Positions 23,591-32,429 of a stretch of 64,000 nt of DNA are shown here, piece after piece. The stretch is from Anaerolineae bacterium (GTDB lineage Bacteria > Chloroflexota > Anaerolineae > 4572-78 > J111). The notes beneath the pieces were generated by a model. The model was not told the origin of the DNA. It was given only the letters and a program-made list of their open reading frames with translations, and did not search any database. A program made the translations under genes and the position numbers. How positions within the stretch are numbered: position 1 is the stretch's first letter; each line of letters opens with the position of its first letter. The DNA lies in contig JAJVIM010000022.1 of assembly GCA_022071955.1 (NCBI GenBank), positions 62,001 to 126,000 of the forward strand, written 5' to 3'.

Positions 23591-23699
23591 GAGGATGAAT
23601 GTGAATGAGCAATGACGCAGCACGCAACACAAACTTAAAACTCAAAACTTAAACCTCATCACTCACCCAACTTGTTTTCTGGAGAGGGAGTAAAAATTG

Positions 23700-24605
23700 A
23701 TGAATGTAAAGATCAAGGGTGTCATTGTGCCCATTATCACTCCATTTGATGCGCAGGGGCAGCTTGACACCGCAGCCATCAATCGGCTGGTGAATTACCT
23801 GATCGAACGCGGCGTGCACGGCTTGTTCCCCGGCGGGACAACCGGCGAATGCCCGCTGCTGTCGCTGGCGGAGCGCCGGTTGCTGGCCGAAACCGTTATC
23901 GAGGCGGCAGATGGCCGCCTCCCGGTGATCATTCACACCGGCACAGTAACCACCACCGATACCATTGAACTGACCAAACACGCCCAACATATTGGCGCGC
24001 ACTCGGCGGCGGTTATCCCCCCGTACTACTTTCACTACACGCAAGAGGCGCTGTTTAATCATTACGCCGCCGTCGCTGCGGCCGTGCCGGATTTTCCCAT
24101 TTATCTGTACAACAATCCGGGCGTTGGCAACAACAACCGCCTCACGTTGGCGCTGGTCAGCCAACTGGTGGATGAATTCCCAAATATTGTGGGGATGAAG
24201 GACAGCAGCGGCTCGCTTGAACTGCTGACCCAATTGTCTTACCGGCAAAATGGAGCCTTTAACACCGCCAGCGGCGGCGACGGCCAAATTTTGATGAGCG
24301 CGGCAGCCGGCATCGACGCATGTGTATCGGGCAACGCCAACGTTGTGCCGGAACTGGTTGTGGCTCTGCACCGGGCCGCCTCGGAAGGGGATATTTCGCT
24401 GGCCAGAAAATTGCAGAAACAGATGGATTCTGTGCGCCAATTGCTGGACGATGGCCATGATTTATCGCTGTTTAAAGCCGGGTTGACCCGGCGCGGGTTG
24501 CCCGTCGGGCAGGTGCGCGCGCCGTTATGTCAAATATCCGAGGCGGTTTTTGAACAGCGCTGGCAGGCGCTCAATTTATTACAAATTGAGATGGTTCCAA
24601 TATAG
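23700..24605 (+). CDS. DapA/NAL-family aldolase or lyase
   Basis: A 301-residue class I (Schiff-base) TIM-barrel enzyme. The start at ATG 23700 follows GGAGAGGGAG; a TTG directly before it is the alternative. The family signature Gly-Gly-Thr-Thr-Gly-Glu lies at about 45-50. The proton-relay Tyr is in Leu-Tyr-Asn-Asn-Pro (about 137), and the catalytic Lys is in Gly-Met-Lys-Asp-Ser-Ser-Gly (about 167). The family includes dihydrodipicolinate synthase, N-acetylneuraminate lyase and keto-deoxy-sugar-acid aldolases. Placement in an IclR/TRAP/sulfatase cluster, rather than with lysine genes, favours a catabolic 2-keto-acid lyase. The exact substrate is unknown. Confidence 0.88.
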   Translation: MNVKIKGVIVPIITPFDAQGQLDTAAINRLVNYLIERGVHGLFPGGTTGECPLLSLAERRLLAETVIEAADGRLPVIIHTGTVTTTDTIELTKHAQHIGAHSAAVIPPYYFHYTQEALFNHYAAVAAAVPDFPIYLYNNPGVGNNNRLTLALVSQLVDEFPNIVGMKDSSGSLELLTQLSYRQNGAFNTASGGDGQILMSAAAGIDACVSGNANVVPELVVALHRAASEGDISLARKLQKQMDSVRQLLDDGHDLSLFKAGLTRRGLPVGQVRAPLCQISEAVFEQRWQALNLLQIEMVPI

Positions 24606-24756
24606 GCTTAACCCACTGCGTACCTCCAATGACGAATGAGGAGTAAGATCGGTCTGAAAGGGGGGGTGATTAAATAACAAAATTCAAGGTACGGCCCAAA
24701 ATTCTTCAGTCAAAATAAAAAGTTGAACCACAGTTAATTTCCAATGGAGGGAAAAA

Positions 24757-26031
24757 ATGAAAAAAATCATTTCCATATTTGCACTGTTAGCACTTGTTGG
24801 CTTGCTGTTGGCGATTTCTCCCGCAACTATGCTTGCCCAAAATGTCTCCTGTGATTCAGAAACAGTGGTACAGGCCGATGACTGGTTGAGTAAAATTGCC
24901 GATAAATTCTACGGCAACGTGCTGGCCTACCCGGCTATTGTTGAAGCCACCAACGCCCAGGGCGGCGATTATGCCACCATCACCAACCCGGACGTCATTG
25001 AGCCGGGCTGGAAATTGTGCATTCCCCCGGCCGAATATGTCCAATCTGTTTTGGGCGACAGCGCAATGGCAATGGCCGAAGAGCCGCCAATGGAAGTCAC
25101 CGGCGACCCGGTAACATTGCAGTTTTCGTCGGTGAGCGTGCCGGAAGATGCCCACACTAAAGGAATGCAAATCTTTGCCGATGAAGCCGCGCGGCTGTCC
25201 AACGGCAACATCACAGTTGAGGTGTACCCCGGCGGGCAGTTGTTCACGCAGGAAGGCGAACAGGCTGCCGTCCGCGCCGGTAATGTCGATATGGTTTACG
25301 GCGGGCCGAACTGGGTCGCCGAGTTTGTGCCTTATATGTCCATGTTCGCCGCCCCCTACATGTTCACCAGCTACGAGCATATGAGCAGCACCTTCAACGG
25401 CCCCATCGGCCAGGAAATCTTTGACGACATCGCCGCCCAAACCGGCGTCCGTCCCCTCGGCGCGTTCTACCTGGGCACCCGCGAACTCAACCTGCGCGAC
25501 ATCGGCCGCGAAGTGATGACCCCCGCCGATATGCAGGGCGTGAAGCTGCGCATGCCCGGCAGCCCCACCTGGCTCTTTATGGGCGAAGCCCTCGGCGCTA
25601 ACCCCACCCCGCTGGCCTTCACCGAAGTCTATCTGGGGCTCAAAACCGGCACCATCGATGGTCAGGACAACCCCCTGCCCACCGATAAAAACGCCAAATT
25701 CTATGAAGTCACCAAGTACATCGTAATGACCGACCACTACATCAACCCCCTCTTCCCCATGATCAACGAAGCCAAATGGCAGTCGCTTACCCCCAGCCAG
25801 CAAGCTGTGGTCCTCAAAGCGCTGGAGAAAGCCCGCCAATTTGTAGACAACACCAACCTGCAGCAGGAAGCCGAATTGCTCGACTTTTTCAAGGCAGAGG
25901 GGCTAACCGTTATCCAGCCCGACAAGCAAGCCTTCACCGATTTCGCCCGCGAAAAGACCCTGGCCAACACCGAAATGACCGCCTCCTGGAATATGGACCT
26001 GTTTAACAAAATTCAGGATACGGCACAGTAA
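24757..26031 (+). CDS. TRAP transporter binding protein (DctP type) with N-terminal LysM-like domain
   Basis: A 424-residue secreted protein starting at ATG 24757 after GGAGGG. The signal peptide is about residues 1-27, with probable cleavage near Met-Leu-Ala-Gln. Residues about 32-90 form a LysM-like module: Val-Val-Gln-Ala-Asp-Asp-Trp-Leu-Ser-Lys-Ile-Ala at its start and Ile-Glu-Pro-Gly-Trp-Lys-Leu-Cys-Ile-Pro at its end. Two Cys, one before and one at the end of the module, may pair. Residues about 110-424 are a DctP fold with Tyr-Pro-Gly-Gly-Gln-Leu, Gly-Val-Lys-Leu-Arg-Met-Pro-Gly-Ser (carboxylate-binding Arg) and Gly-Gln-Asp-Asn-Pro. It delivers an organic acid to the DctQ/DctM pair downstream. 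A LysM domain on such a protein is unusual and suggests wall anchoring. Confidence 0.9.
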   Translation: MKKIISIFALLALVGLLLAISPATMLAQNVSCDSETVVQADDWLSKIADKFYGNVLAYPAIVEATNAQGGDYATITNPDVIEPGWKLCIPPAEYVQSVLGDSAMAMAEEPPMEVTGDPVTLQFSSVSVPEDAHTKGMQIFADEAARLSNGNITVEVYPGGQLFTQEGEQAAVRAGNVDMVYGGPNWVAEFVPYMSMFAAPYMFTSYEHMSSTFNGPIGQEIFDDIAAQTGVRPLGAFYLGTRELNLRDIGREVMTPADMQGVKLRMPGSPTWLFMGEALGANPTPLAFTEVYLGLKTGTIDGQDNPLPTDKNAKFYEVTKYIVMTDHYINPLFPMINEAKWQSLTPSQQAVVLKALEKARQFVDNTNLQQEAELLDFFKAEGLTVIQPDKQAFTDFAREKTLANTEMTASWNMDLFNKIQDTAQ

Positions 26032-26045
26032 CTTCATCTAAACCG

Positions 26046-26076
26046 GACCACCGAGGTTTTAAAAACCTCGGTGGTC
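26046..26076 (+). other. Intercistronic hairpin between dctP and dctQ
   Basis: GACCACCGAGGTTTT (26046-26060) and AAAACCTCGGTGGTC (26062-26076) form a perfect stem, followed by only TCTT. It probably trims distal transcription or protects the upstream mRNA, giving more binding protein than permease. Confidence 0.7.
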
Positions 26077-26093
26077 TCTTCAACGGAGCACCT

Positions 26094-26666
26094 ATGACAG
26101 ATACATCTATTTTAAAACGGTCAGGGTTGTTTCTGCTGGATGTGCTTGAAATATACCTTCCCACGCTTTCGTTTGTGGTTCTGTTTGTGGTTTTTATCCT
26201 TCAGGTATTCTTTCGGTATTTTCTGAACAACCCGCTCACCTGGCCGCCAGAAGTCATCAGTATTGCCTTTATTTGGACCACAGTGCTGGGGGCATGCTAC
26301 GCCCAGCGTCAGGCCGATCACGTGAATTTCAGCCTGATCTACGACCGGCTGTCGCCGATGGGCCAGCTCATTTTTCGGCTCATTGGCAACAGTTTCATCG
26401 CCATCGCCTTCATCATCGCCCTAAAACCCACCTACGACTACATCACCTTTATGAATTTCCAAAAGTCCACCGTTCTCAGAATCTCATATGCCTACATTTT
26501 TTCCCCCTATCTGGTCTTTTTGGTTTTGATCGCCGGGCGCATGCTGGCGTCGATCTGGGTTGATGTGCAATTGCTTCGCACCCAGCGAGACAACCTGCCC
26601 AAAGAAGTCAGCCTGCCTGTGGTCGAGCAGATTGGCGATCTACTTTTAGACAAGGATACAAATTAG
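26094..26666 (+). CDS. TRAP transporter small permease (DctQ type)
   Basis: A 190-residue membrane protein with four helices (about 18-42, 55-72, 95-115 and 135-158), the standard DctQ layout. Also typical are Phe-Phe-Arg-Tyr-Phe-Leu-Asn-Asn-Pro after the first helix and Trp-Pro-Pro-Glu before the second. Start ATG 26094 has CGGAG upstream. It bridges the binding protein and DctM in sodium-coupled uptake. DctM begins one base after its stop. Confidence 0.9.
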   Translation: MTDTSILKRSGLFLLDVLEIYLPTLSFVVLFVVFILQVFFRYFLNNPLTWPPEVISIAFIWTTVLGACYAQRQADHVNFSLIYDRLSPMGQLIFRLIGNSFIAIAFIIALKPTYDYITFMNFQKSTVLRISYAYIFSPYLVFLVLIAGRMLASIWVDVQLLRTQRDNLPKEVSLPVVEQIGDLLLDKDTN

Positions 26667-26667
26667 T

Positions 26668-27960
26668 ATGCAACTGGACCTGCCGCTTCTCATTTTTTAT
26701 GTTGGCTTTGCCGCTATTTTAATCTTCCGCATCCCCATTGCCTTTGGCATGCTGGCCACAGCGACAGTGTACATGCTAGCCGCCGGTGTTGACATTGGGC
26801 TGGTGGCGGAAAAAGTACTGACCAATCTCTTCTCCGTGTTTATCATCATTGCGGTGCCGCTGTTTGTTTTTACCGCCAAAGTGATGAACACCGGCAAAGT
26901 CACCGATATGGTTTTTGATTTTGCCAACGGTCTGGTGGGCCGCTTCCAGGGCGGGCTGGGCCACGTTAACGTGGTTGCCTCCATTATTTTCTCCGGGATG
27001 ACCGGCTCTGCCGTGGCCGACGCCTCCGGCCTGGGGCTGATGGAAATTGAAGCCATGCGCAAACGCGGCTACGACGACGGTTTTAGCTGCGCCATCACTG
27101 CTGCATCGGCCACCATTGGCCCAATTTTTCCGCCCAGCATCCCCATGATTTTTTACGCCATGCTCTCCGGCGCATCGATTGGGGCGCTGTTTATGGGCGG
27201 TATGATTCCGGGGCTGCTTATCGGCGTGGCCCTGATGATCTACATCGCGATTATCGCCCAAAAACGCAACTACCCGCGCGGGCTGGACGTGACGCTGCGC
27301 ATCTTTTTAATGACCTCACTCAAGGCGTTGCCGGCGCTGTTCACCCCGGTGATTTTGCTGGGCGGCATTTACAGCGGCGTCGTTACCCCCACCGAGGCCG
27401 GCGCGCTGGCCGGTTTTTACGCCATCATTGTAGCGATGCTGGTTTATCGGCTGATGGGTGTTAAACAGTTGTACGAGGTTACGGTTGACACGGTAAAAAC
27501 CACCGGCACACTGTCGCTGATTGTGGGCGCGGCCTTCACCTTTTCATTTGTGGTGGCCCGCGAGCAAATCCCGCAAGCGGTTGGCAGTTTTCTGCTCACC
27601 ATCACCGAAAACAAATACATGCTGCTGCTGCTGATCAACGTACTGTTTTTGTTGCTGGGTATGTTCATCGACACGTCTACCATTATGCTGGTGTTCATCC
27701 CGATGGTACTGCCGCTGGTCAATTCGCTGGGCATCGATCTGACCCACTTTGGGGTGATGATCGTGCTGAATATGATGATTGGCCTGTCGACGCCGCCGTT
27801 TGGCATGCTGCTCTTCATTGTCTCCGGCATTTCCGGCACGCCGTTGGGAACCGTGATCAAAGAGTCGCTGCCGATGGTTTTTGTGTTGATCATTGTGCTG
27901 TTTTTGATCACCTATATCCCGGAGATTGTACTGTTTTTGCCGCAAATGTTTGGGCAGTAG
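26668..27960 (+). CDS. TRAP transporter large permease (DctM type)
   Basis: A 430-residue membrane protein with about 12 helices. Typical motifs are Pro-Leu-Phe-Val-Phe, Gly-Met-Thr-Gly-Ser-Ala-Val-Ala-Asp-Ala-Ser-Gly-Leu-Gly, Thr-Ile-Gly-Pro-Ile-Phe-Pro-Pro-Ser-Ile-Pro, Gly-Val-Val-Thr-Pro-Thr-Glu-Ala-Gly and Thr-Pro-Pro-Phe-Gly-Met-Leu-Leu-Phe. It forms the ion-coupled translocation channel. With the upstream binding protein and DctQ it makes a complete TRAP system, probably for a carboxylate substrate broken down by the neighbouring lyase. Confidence 0.93.
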   Translation: MQLDLPLLIFYVGFAAILIFRIPIAFGMLATATVYMLAAGVDIGLVAEKVLTNLFSVFIIIAVPLFVFTAKVMNTGKVTDMVFDFANGLVGRFQGGLGHVNVVASIIFSGMTGSAVADASGLGLMEIEAMRKRGYDDGFSCAITAASATIGPIFPPSIPMIFYAMLSGASIGALFMGGMIPGLLIGVALMIYIAIIAQKRNYPRGLDVTLRIFLMTSLKALPALFTPVILLGGIYSGVVTPTEAGALAGFYAIIVAMLVYRLMGVKQLYEVTVDTVKTTGTLSLIVGAAFTFSFVVAREQIPQAVGSFLLTITENKYMLLLLINVLFLLLGMFIDTSTIMLVFIPMVLPLVNSLGIDLTHFGVMIVLNMMIGLSTPPFGMLLFIVSGISGTPLGTVIKESLPMVFVLIIVLFLITYIPEIVLFLPQMFGQ

Positions 27961-28072
27961 GTTTTTGAAAAGCAGGGATTAGGAGCCGGGAATCAGGAGT
28001 TAGGGAAATAAAAACCCCTAATTCCTACTTACACCGTCAACTCAGTTTTCGGGATTTTTGAGTGTCATTCCC

Positions 28073-28138
28073 GCACGCTTTTAGCGGGAATCTATCCCTG
28101 TAGATGCCCGATAAAAGCATTCGGGCATGACGGCTGAA
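28073..28138. repeat. Palindromic interspersed element, copy 2
   Basis: It matches the core of the element at 3240-3347: TGTCATTCCCGC, TTTTAGCGGGAATCTA, AGATGCCCGATAAAA and CATTCGGGCATGACGG in the same order. The left flank differs (TCAACTCAGTTTTC). It lies between the TRAP genes and the first sulfatase gene. Confidence 0.7.
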
Positions 28139-28203
28139 TTATCGAAAGTTCTGCATGACTTTGTTTACAGTGTACTAACCCCTGTTTTTGGAGCAATCTA
28201 TCT

Positions 28204-29691
28204 ATGAGCAACACACCAACCCCGCCACAACAACCCAATATCCTGTTGATTATGTCCGATCAGCAGCGCTGGGACTCGCTGGGTTGCTACGGCCAAACCG
28301 CCATCGCCACGCCGAATCTGGACGGGCTGGCCGCCGCCGGGGCGTTATTTGAGCAATGTTACACGCCCAGCCCCATCTGCACTCCGGCCCGGGCCAGCCT
28401 GTTCACCGGCAAACACGTTTTGGGCCACGGCGTTACCAAAGTGTACGATGTTCTGCCCAACGATGAAACCCTGTTTACCGAATATTTGCAGCAGGCCGGC
28501 TACCGCACCGCCCTGTTTGGCAAACTGCATGTGAGCAGCGGCGTCCACGAGCAAACCGAGCGCCACCCCCACAACGGTTTTGACGTGTACGATTATTGCA
28601 TTGAGGCCAGCGTGGGCATGCATTCGCCCTTTAACGGTTACGTCCGCTGGCTGGCCGAACAAGACCCGGCCTTTCTGGCCAAACTGCGGGCCAAACGGCG
28701 CGGCCTCAAACACATTCCGCGCCACCTCCACTTTACCCATTGGGCCGCTGAAAAAACCATCGACTTTATCCGGCAAGCCGATCCCGCCCGCCCTTTTTTC
28801 TGCAAGATGAGCGTTTTTGACCCCCACAACCCCTACGATGACTACCCGGCCGACTACGCCAGCCGGGTTGACATCGAACCGCTGCGTCACGTCATCGCGC
28901 CCGCACCGGGCGATGACTCAATTTACGCTCTCCAACAGGAGCGCCGCCTCTCCTACCTTGGCCCCGCCGACTCTTTTTCAAACGATGATATTTTGGAAAT
29001 GCGGCGCGGGTATTACGCCTCGCTGGCGCTGCTGGATGACGAGGTAGGCCGGGTGCTGGCCGCGCTGGACGACGCCGGTTTGGCCGAAAATACGCTGGTA
29101 ATTTTTGTTAGCGATCACGGTGACTCGCTGGGCGACCACGGTTTGTTTGTCAAAGGCGTGCAGCTATACGATGAAGCCATCCGCGTGCCGCTGCTGCTGC
29201 GCTGGCCGGGTGTTATCCCCGCCGGGCAGCGGCTTTCTGCGCTGGCCCAACTGCACGATCTGGCGGCTACGGTGCTGGCCGCCGCCGGCATCGAACCACC
29301 GCCGGAGATGTTTGATTCGGCCAACCTGCTGCCGCTGGCTCGCGGCCAGGTTGAGCGCGGGCGCGACCACGCTGTTTGCCTCTACCGCAACAGCGGCATC
29401 AACGATCAAAAAAATTACTTCGGCCCACCACTCAACAGTTCAATGATTTGCAACGGGCGCTACAAATTGGCGCTGTACCACAATGACGCCGCTGTCCAGC
29501 TATTTGATCTGCATGCCGATCCCCACGAACAGCACAATCTGGCCGACGACTCCGCCCACGCCGCCATCAAAGCCGATTTGCTCACCGCGCTGACCAACTG
29601 GTTGAGCACGCAGGTTACCGGGCTGGAAAGTCGCGGCGGCAGCGCCCTGCCCGACGAGACGTGGAAAAAGGTAATCAACAATCGGTTTTAA
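28204..29691 (+). CDS. Sulfatase, cytosolic, formylglycine type
   Basis: A 495-residue alkaline-phosphatase-superfamily hydrolase without signal peptide. The modification motif Cys-Thr-Pro-Ala-Arg (Cys59-Arg63) will be converted to formylglycine. Metal-site residues are in Met-Ser-Asp-Gln-Gln-Arg-Trp (about 17-23) and Val-Ser-Asp-His-Gly-Asp-Ser-Leu-Gly-Asp-His (about 300-310). Phe-Gly-Lys-Leu-His is the usual Lys/His pair. It cleaves a sulfate or phosphonate monoester inside the cell. Following a TRAP transporter, it may desulfate the imported compound or a derivative. No formylglycine-generating enzyme gene is in the window. A 240-base gap with a repeat separates it from dctM, so it may have its own promoter. 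Confidence 0.92.
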   Translation: MSNTPTPPQQPNILLIMSDQQRWDSLGCYGQTAIATPNLDGLAAAGALFEQCYTPSPICTPARASLFTGKHVLGHGVTKVYDVLPNDETLFTEYLQQAGYRTALFGKLHVSSGVHEQTERHPHNGFDVYDYCIEASVGMHSPFNGYVRWLAEQDPAFLAKLRAKRRGLKHIPRHLHFTHWAAEKTIDFIRQADPARPFFCKMSVFDPHNPYDDYPADYASRVDIEPLRHVIAPAPGDDSIYALQQERRLSYLGPADSFSNDDILEMRRGYYASLALLDDEVGRVLAALDDAGLAENTLVIFVSDHGDSLGDHGLFVKGVQLYDEAIRVPLLLRWPGVIPAGQRLSALAQLHDLAATVLAAAGIEPPPEMFDSANLLPLARGQVERGRDHAVCLYRNSGINDQKNYFGPPLNSSMICNGRYKLALYHNDAAVQLFDLHADPHEQHNLADDSAHAAIKADLLTALTNWLSTQVTGLESRGGSALPDETWKKVINNRF

Positions 29692-29727
29692 CAATGGAGC
29701 AGGGGGCAAGTTGCAGGCCGCAGGGTC

Positions 29728-29825
29728 GCAAATTCGTAAATTCGTAGATTCGTTCATTCGCCACTCGCAATTCGCAGATTCGCTGACTCGCAGATTCGTT
29801 TATTCGCCACTCGCAATTCGCCATT
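29728..29825. repeat. TTCG-rich simple repeat between sulfatase genes
   Basis: Degenerate repeats of about 9 bases (ATTCGCA/ATTCGTA). A 20-base unit, 29756-29775, recurs exactly at 29802-29821. Similar tracts occur near 45755, 49412 and 36993. Confidence 0.7.
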
Positions 29826-29840
29826 CATTGGGGGTTCCAA

Positions 29841-31352
29841 ATGCCGCAAACCGGCCAACAAACTGACCAACAACCCAACGTCCTCTTCATCATCTCGCAC
29901 GATTTTGGGCCGCGCATCGGCTGCTTTGGCGATACCCAGGCCGTCACCCCCAATATTGACCGGCTGGCTCAACAGAACAGCCTCCGTTTTGAGCGCCACT
30001 TTGCCCAGTGGCCGCTGTGCGGCCCGTCTCGCGCCAATTTGTGGACCGGCTGCCGCCCGCCCACCACCCAACGATACGACAACACCAGCTTTTTCCCGGA
30101 ATTTCGGGCGCGAATGGGGCCGGATTTTGCCACTCTGCCAGAACACTTCCGGCGGCACGGATACGCTTCGGCCGGCATCTGGCATCTGCTGCACGGTTTT
30201 GAGCGGGATGACTCAAGCTGGGATGAGCCGTGCTGGCACCCCAGCCTGCCCACCCCGGAAATTCCGGATTTTGTCCCCCGTAACCAGCTCGATCATTTTT
30301 ACTGGTGGGTGTCGGATGAGGCATTTGCGCTGGTCAAAGAACGAATGGGCCGCTGGCAGGCGCAGGGCCACCCGCTCAACGAGCCGCGCCGCTATCGCGG
30401 GCCGGCCGTGGAAGCGCCGGACGTGCCGGACAACGCCTACGTTGAAGGCCAGGCCACCGAGCAGGCGATCAACTGGCTCAATCATTACGATGGCCAAAAA
30501 CCCTTCTTCCTCGGCGTGGGCTACGAAATCGGCCATTTGCCCTTTTGCGCGCCCAAAAAATACTGGGATTTGTACAACCGCGACCACCTGTCCATTCCCG
30601 GCGCGGCAGACCAGCCGCCCGGCTCGCCGGATTGGGTGCGGGGCGATAAAGAACCGGCCCAATACTACTGGCAGCACTCGTACGATAAGGTGTGGCATCC
30701 CACCTTTGAGCAGCAAAAAGAGCTGCTGCACGGCCACTACGCCGCCATGAGCTACTGGGATGCCCAGATTGGCCGGCTGATCGAAGCATTGGAACAAAAC
30801 GGCCTGCGCGATAACACCGTCATCGTCATCACTACCGACCACGGCTTCACCGATGGCCAGCACGGCTACGTTGGCAAACACAACATGTGGGAAGACGCGC
30901 TGCACGTGCCGCTGCTGATCCATCTCCCCGGCTACCAGCCGCCGCAACCGGCCACGGAGCGCCTCAGCGAGCACGTTGATCTGTACCCCACCCTGTGCGA
31001 GTTATGCGGCCTGCCCGTGCCCGCTTTCGTCGAAGGCAGCAGTTTGGCCCCGCTGTTCGATGACCCGCAGCGTCCCTGGAAAGAGGCCGTTTTTAGCTGG
31101 CGGCGGCCCATGTACCACGATCTCAACAAAGGCTATCACCAGGCCCGCGGCCTGCGCACCGAACGCTACCGCCTCACCGTGTACCAAAACGAGCCGGGCG
31201 ACGCCCTGCACATCGAACTGTTTGACCACCAGCACGACCCGCTGGAATCGGTCAATCTGGCGCTCGATCCGGCCAAGGCTGATTTAGTCGCCAATCTTCG
31301 GGCCAAACTCGATGCCGGCTGGCGGGCCGCCCTGCCGCAAAAGAAACTATGA
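29841..31352 (+). CDS. Second sulfatase-family hydrolase
   Basis: A 503-residue cytosolic enzyme starting at ATG 29841 after a weak GGGGG site. The formylglycine motif is Cys-Gly-Pro-Ser-Arg (Cys60-Arg64). The expected N-terminal metal motif is Ile-Ser-His-Asp-Phe-Gly rather than the common Asp-Asp pair. A later Thr-Thr-Asp-His-Gly-Phe-Thr-Asp-Gly-Gln-His-Gly matches the second metal site, with Gly-Lys-His-Asn-Met-Trp-Glu the conserved Lys/His. Its sequence differs strongly from the first sulfatase, so it probably handles another substrate or position; iduronate-sulfatase-like enzymes share its motifs. It overlaps the next gene by ATGA. Confidence 0.9.
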   Translation: MPQTGQQTDQQPNVLFIISHDFGPRIGCFGDTQAVTPNIDRLAQQNSLRFERHFAQWPLCGPSRANLWTGCRPPTTQRYDNTSFFPEFRARMGPDFATLPEHFRRHGYASAGIWHLLHGFERDDSSWDEPCWHPSLPTPEIPDFVPRNQLDHFYWWVSDEAFALVKERMGRWQAQGHPLNEPRRYRGPAVEAPDVPDNAYVEGQATEQAINWLNHYDGQKPFFLGVGYEIGHLPFCAPKKYWDLYNRDHLSIPGAADQPPGSPDWVRGDKEPAQYYWQHSYDKVWHPTFEQQKELLHGHYAAMSYWDAQIGRLIEALEQNGLRDNTVIVITTDHGFTDGQHGYVGKHNMWEDALHVPLLIHLPGYQPPQPATERLSEHVDLYPTLCELCGLPVPAFVEGSSLAPLFDDPQRPWKEAVFSWRRPMYHDLNKGYHQARGLRTERYRLTVYQNEPGDALHIELFDHQHDPLESVNLALDPAKADLVANLRAKLDAGWRAALPQKKL

Positions 31353-32242
31353 AAGAACTATATTCCCTCTCCGGCATTATCACCGTATTGAACACGCCCT
31401 TTACCGCTGCTGACACGCTCGATTTGCCCGGCCTGCGGCGCAACGTGCAGGCCGCGCTGGCAGCCGGCGTGGCCGGGTTTTTGGTACCGGCCATGGCCGC
31501 CGAAGTGAACAAGCTCTCCCGCACCGAGCGGCGGCAGATGGTTGAAACGGTGCTGGCTGAAGTAGCCGGGCGCGTGCCGGTCTTTGGCGGGGCCAGCGCC
31601 CCGGATGCTGACACCCGCCGCCAAATTCTGGCCGATTTGCGCGCCCTCGGCTGCGATCACGTGCTGCTGCAAATTCCGCATCAAACCGATGCCCAGTACC
31701 GCGCCGACGTGCTGGACGCCGCCGAAGTTGGCTTTGCGGTACTGATGCTGCAAGACTGGGATTTTGGCGGTGGCGGCCTGCCGCTATCGCTGATAGTGCG
31801 CCTGTTTGAGGAGGTTGACAGCTTCCGCTGTCTCAAAATTGAAACCGTGCCGGCGGGGGTAAAATATTCGGCGGTGCTGGCAGCAACGGACGGGCGGCTG
31901 CATGTTTCCGGCGGTTGGGCGGTATCGCAAATGCTGGAGGGGTTGGCGCGAGGCGTGCATGCCTTTATGCCCACCGGCATGCACCATATTTACACCGCCA
32001 TCTTTAACCGTTACCAGGCCGGTCAAACCGAGGCGGCCCGCGATCTTTTTTACGAGCTGCTGCCGGTGCTGGCCTTTGCCAACCAGCACCTCGATATTTC
32101 CATCCATTTTTTCAAACGGCTGCTGTGGCGGCAGGGTATTTACGCCACACCTCGCGTCCGCGAACCGATTCTGCCCTTTGACGCCATCCACCAGCAGGAA
32201 GCCGACCGGCTGATTGAGCGTGTGATGCATCTCAAATTATGA
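31349..32242 (+). CDS. Divergent DapA-family protein
   Basis: A 297-residue TIM-barrel protein translationally coupled to the second sulfatase. The beginning (Gly-Ile-Ile-Thr-Val-Leu-Asn-Thr-Pro-Phe) and a Lys in Leu-Lys-Ile-Glu-Thr-Val-Pro match the DapA/NAL family, including the Schiff-base Lys. The Gly-Thr-Thr-Gly-Glu loop is replaced by Pro-Ala-Met-Ala-Ala-Glu-Val, so the carboxylate-binding site differs from the other DapA-like enzyme in this cluster. It probably acts on a different keto-acid or performs a dehydratase-type reaction. No further gene follows; a terminator lies 110 bases on. Confidence 0.85.
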   Translation: MKELYSLSGIITVLNTPFTAADTLDLPGLRRNVQAALAAGVAGFLVPAMAAEVNKLSRTERRQMVETVLAEVAGRVPVFGGASAPDADTRRQILADLRALGCDHVLLQIPHQTDAQYRADVLDAAEVGFAVLMLQDWDFGGGGLPLSLIVRLFEEVDSFRCLKIETVPAGVKYSAVLAATDGRLHVSGGWAVSQMLEGLARGVHAFMPTGMHHIYTAIFNRYQAGQTEAARDLFYELLPVLAFANQHLDISIHFFKRLLWRQGIYATPRVREPILPFDAIHQQEADRLIERVMHLKL

Positions 32243-32278
32243 ACCGCCTTCCGAGTCCGCGGTAGAGTAAAAATATTC

Positions 32279-32330
32279 AGGCGAAGGAATCAAGTTTTTT
32301 AGGCGAAGAAATCCTGTTTTTTAGGCGAAG
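32279..32330 (+). repeat. 22-base tandem repeat
   Basis: Two full units and the start of a third, each beginning AGGCGAAG and ending in six T (32279, 32301, 32323). Their function is not known. Confidence 0.75.
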
Positions 32331-32351
32331 TTTTATGACAGGCCGTAAACC

Positions 32352-32382
32352 AAAAAAGACGCATCTAAATGCGTCCTTTTTT
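32352..32382. terminator. Bidirectional terminator
   Basis: Six A, GACGCAT (32358-32364), CTAA loop, ATGCGTC (32369-32375), then C and six T. It is symmetric, between convergent genes, and should stop transcription from both sides. Confidence 0.88.
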
Positions 32383-32429
32383 GTGGAGTGACACGGGCGA
32401 GCAGAGACAGAAAATATTTACGGAGTTCG

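Noticed and set aside
23700..24605. Dihydrodipicolinate synthase for lysine synthesis
   Set aside because: Motifs are shared by the whole superfamily; the IclR/TRAP/sulfatase context points to catabolism.
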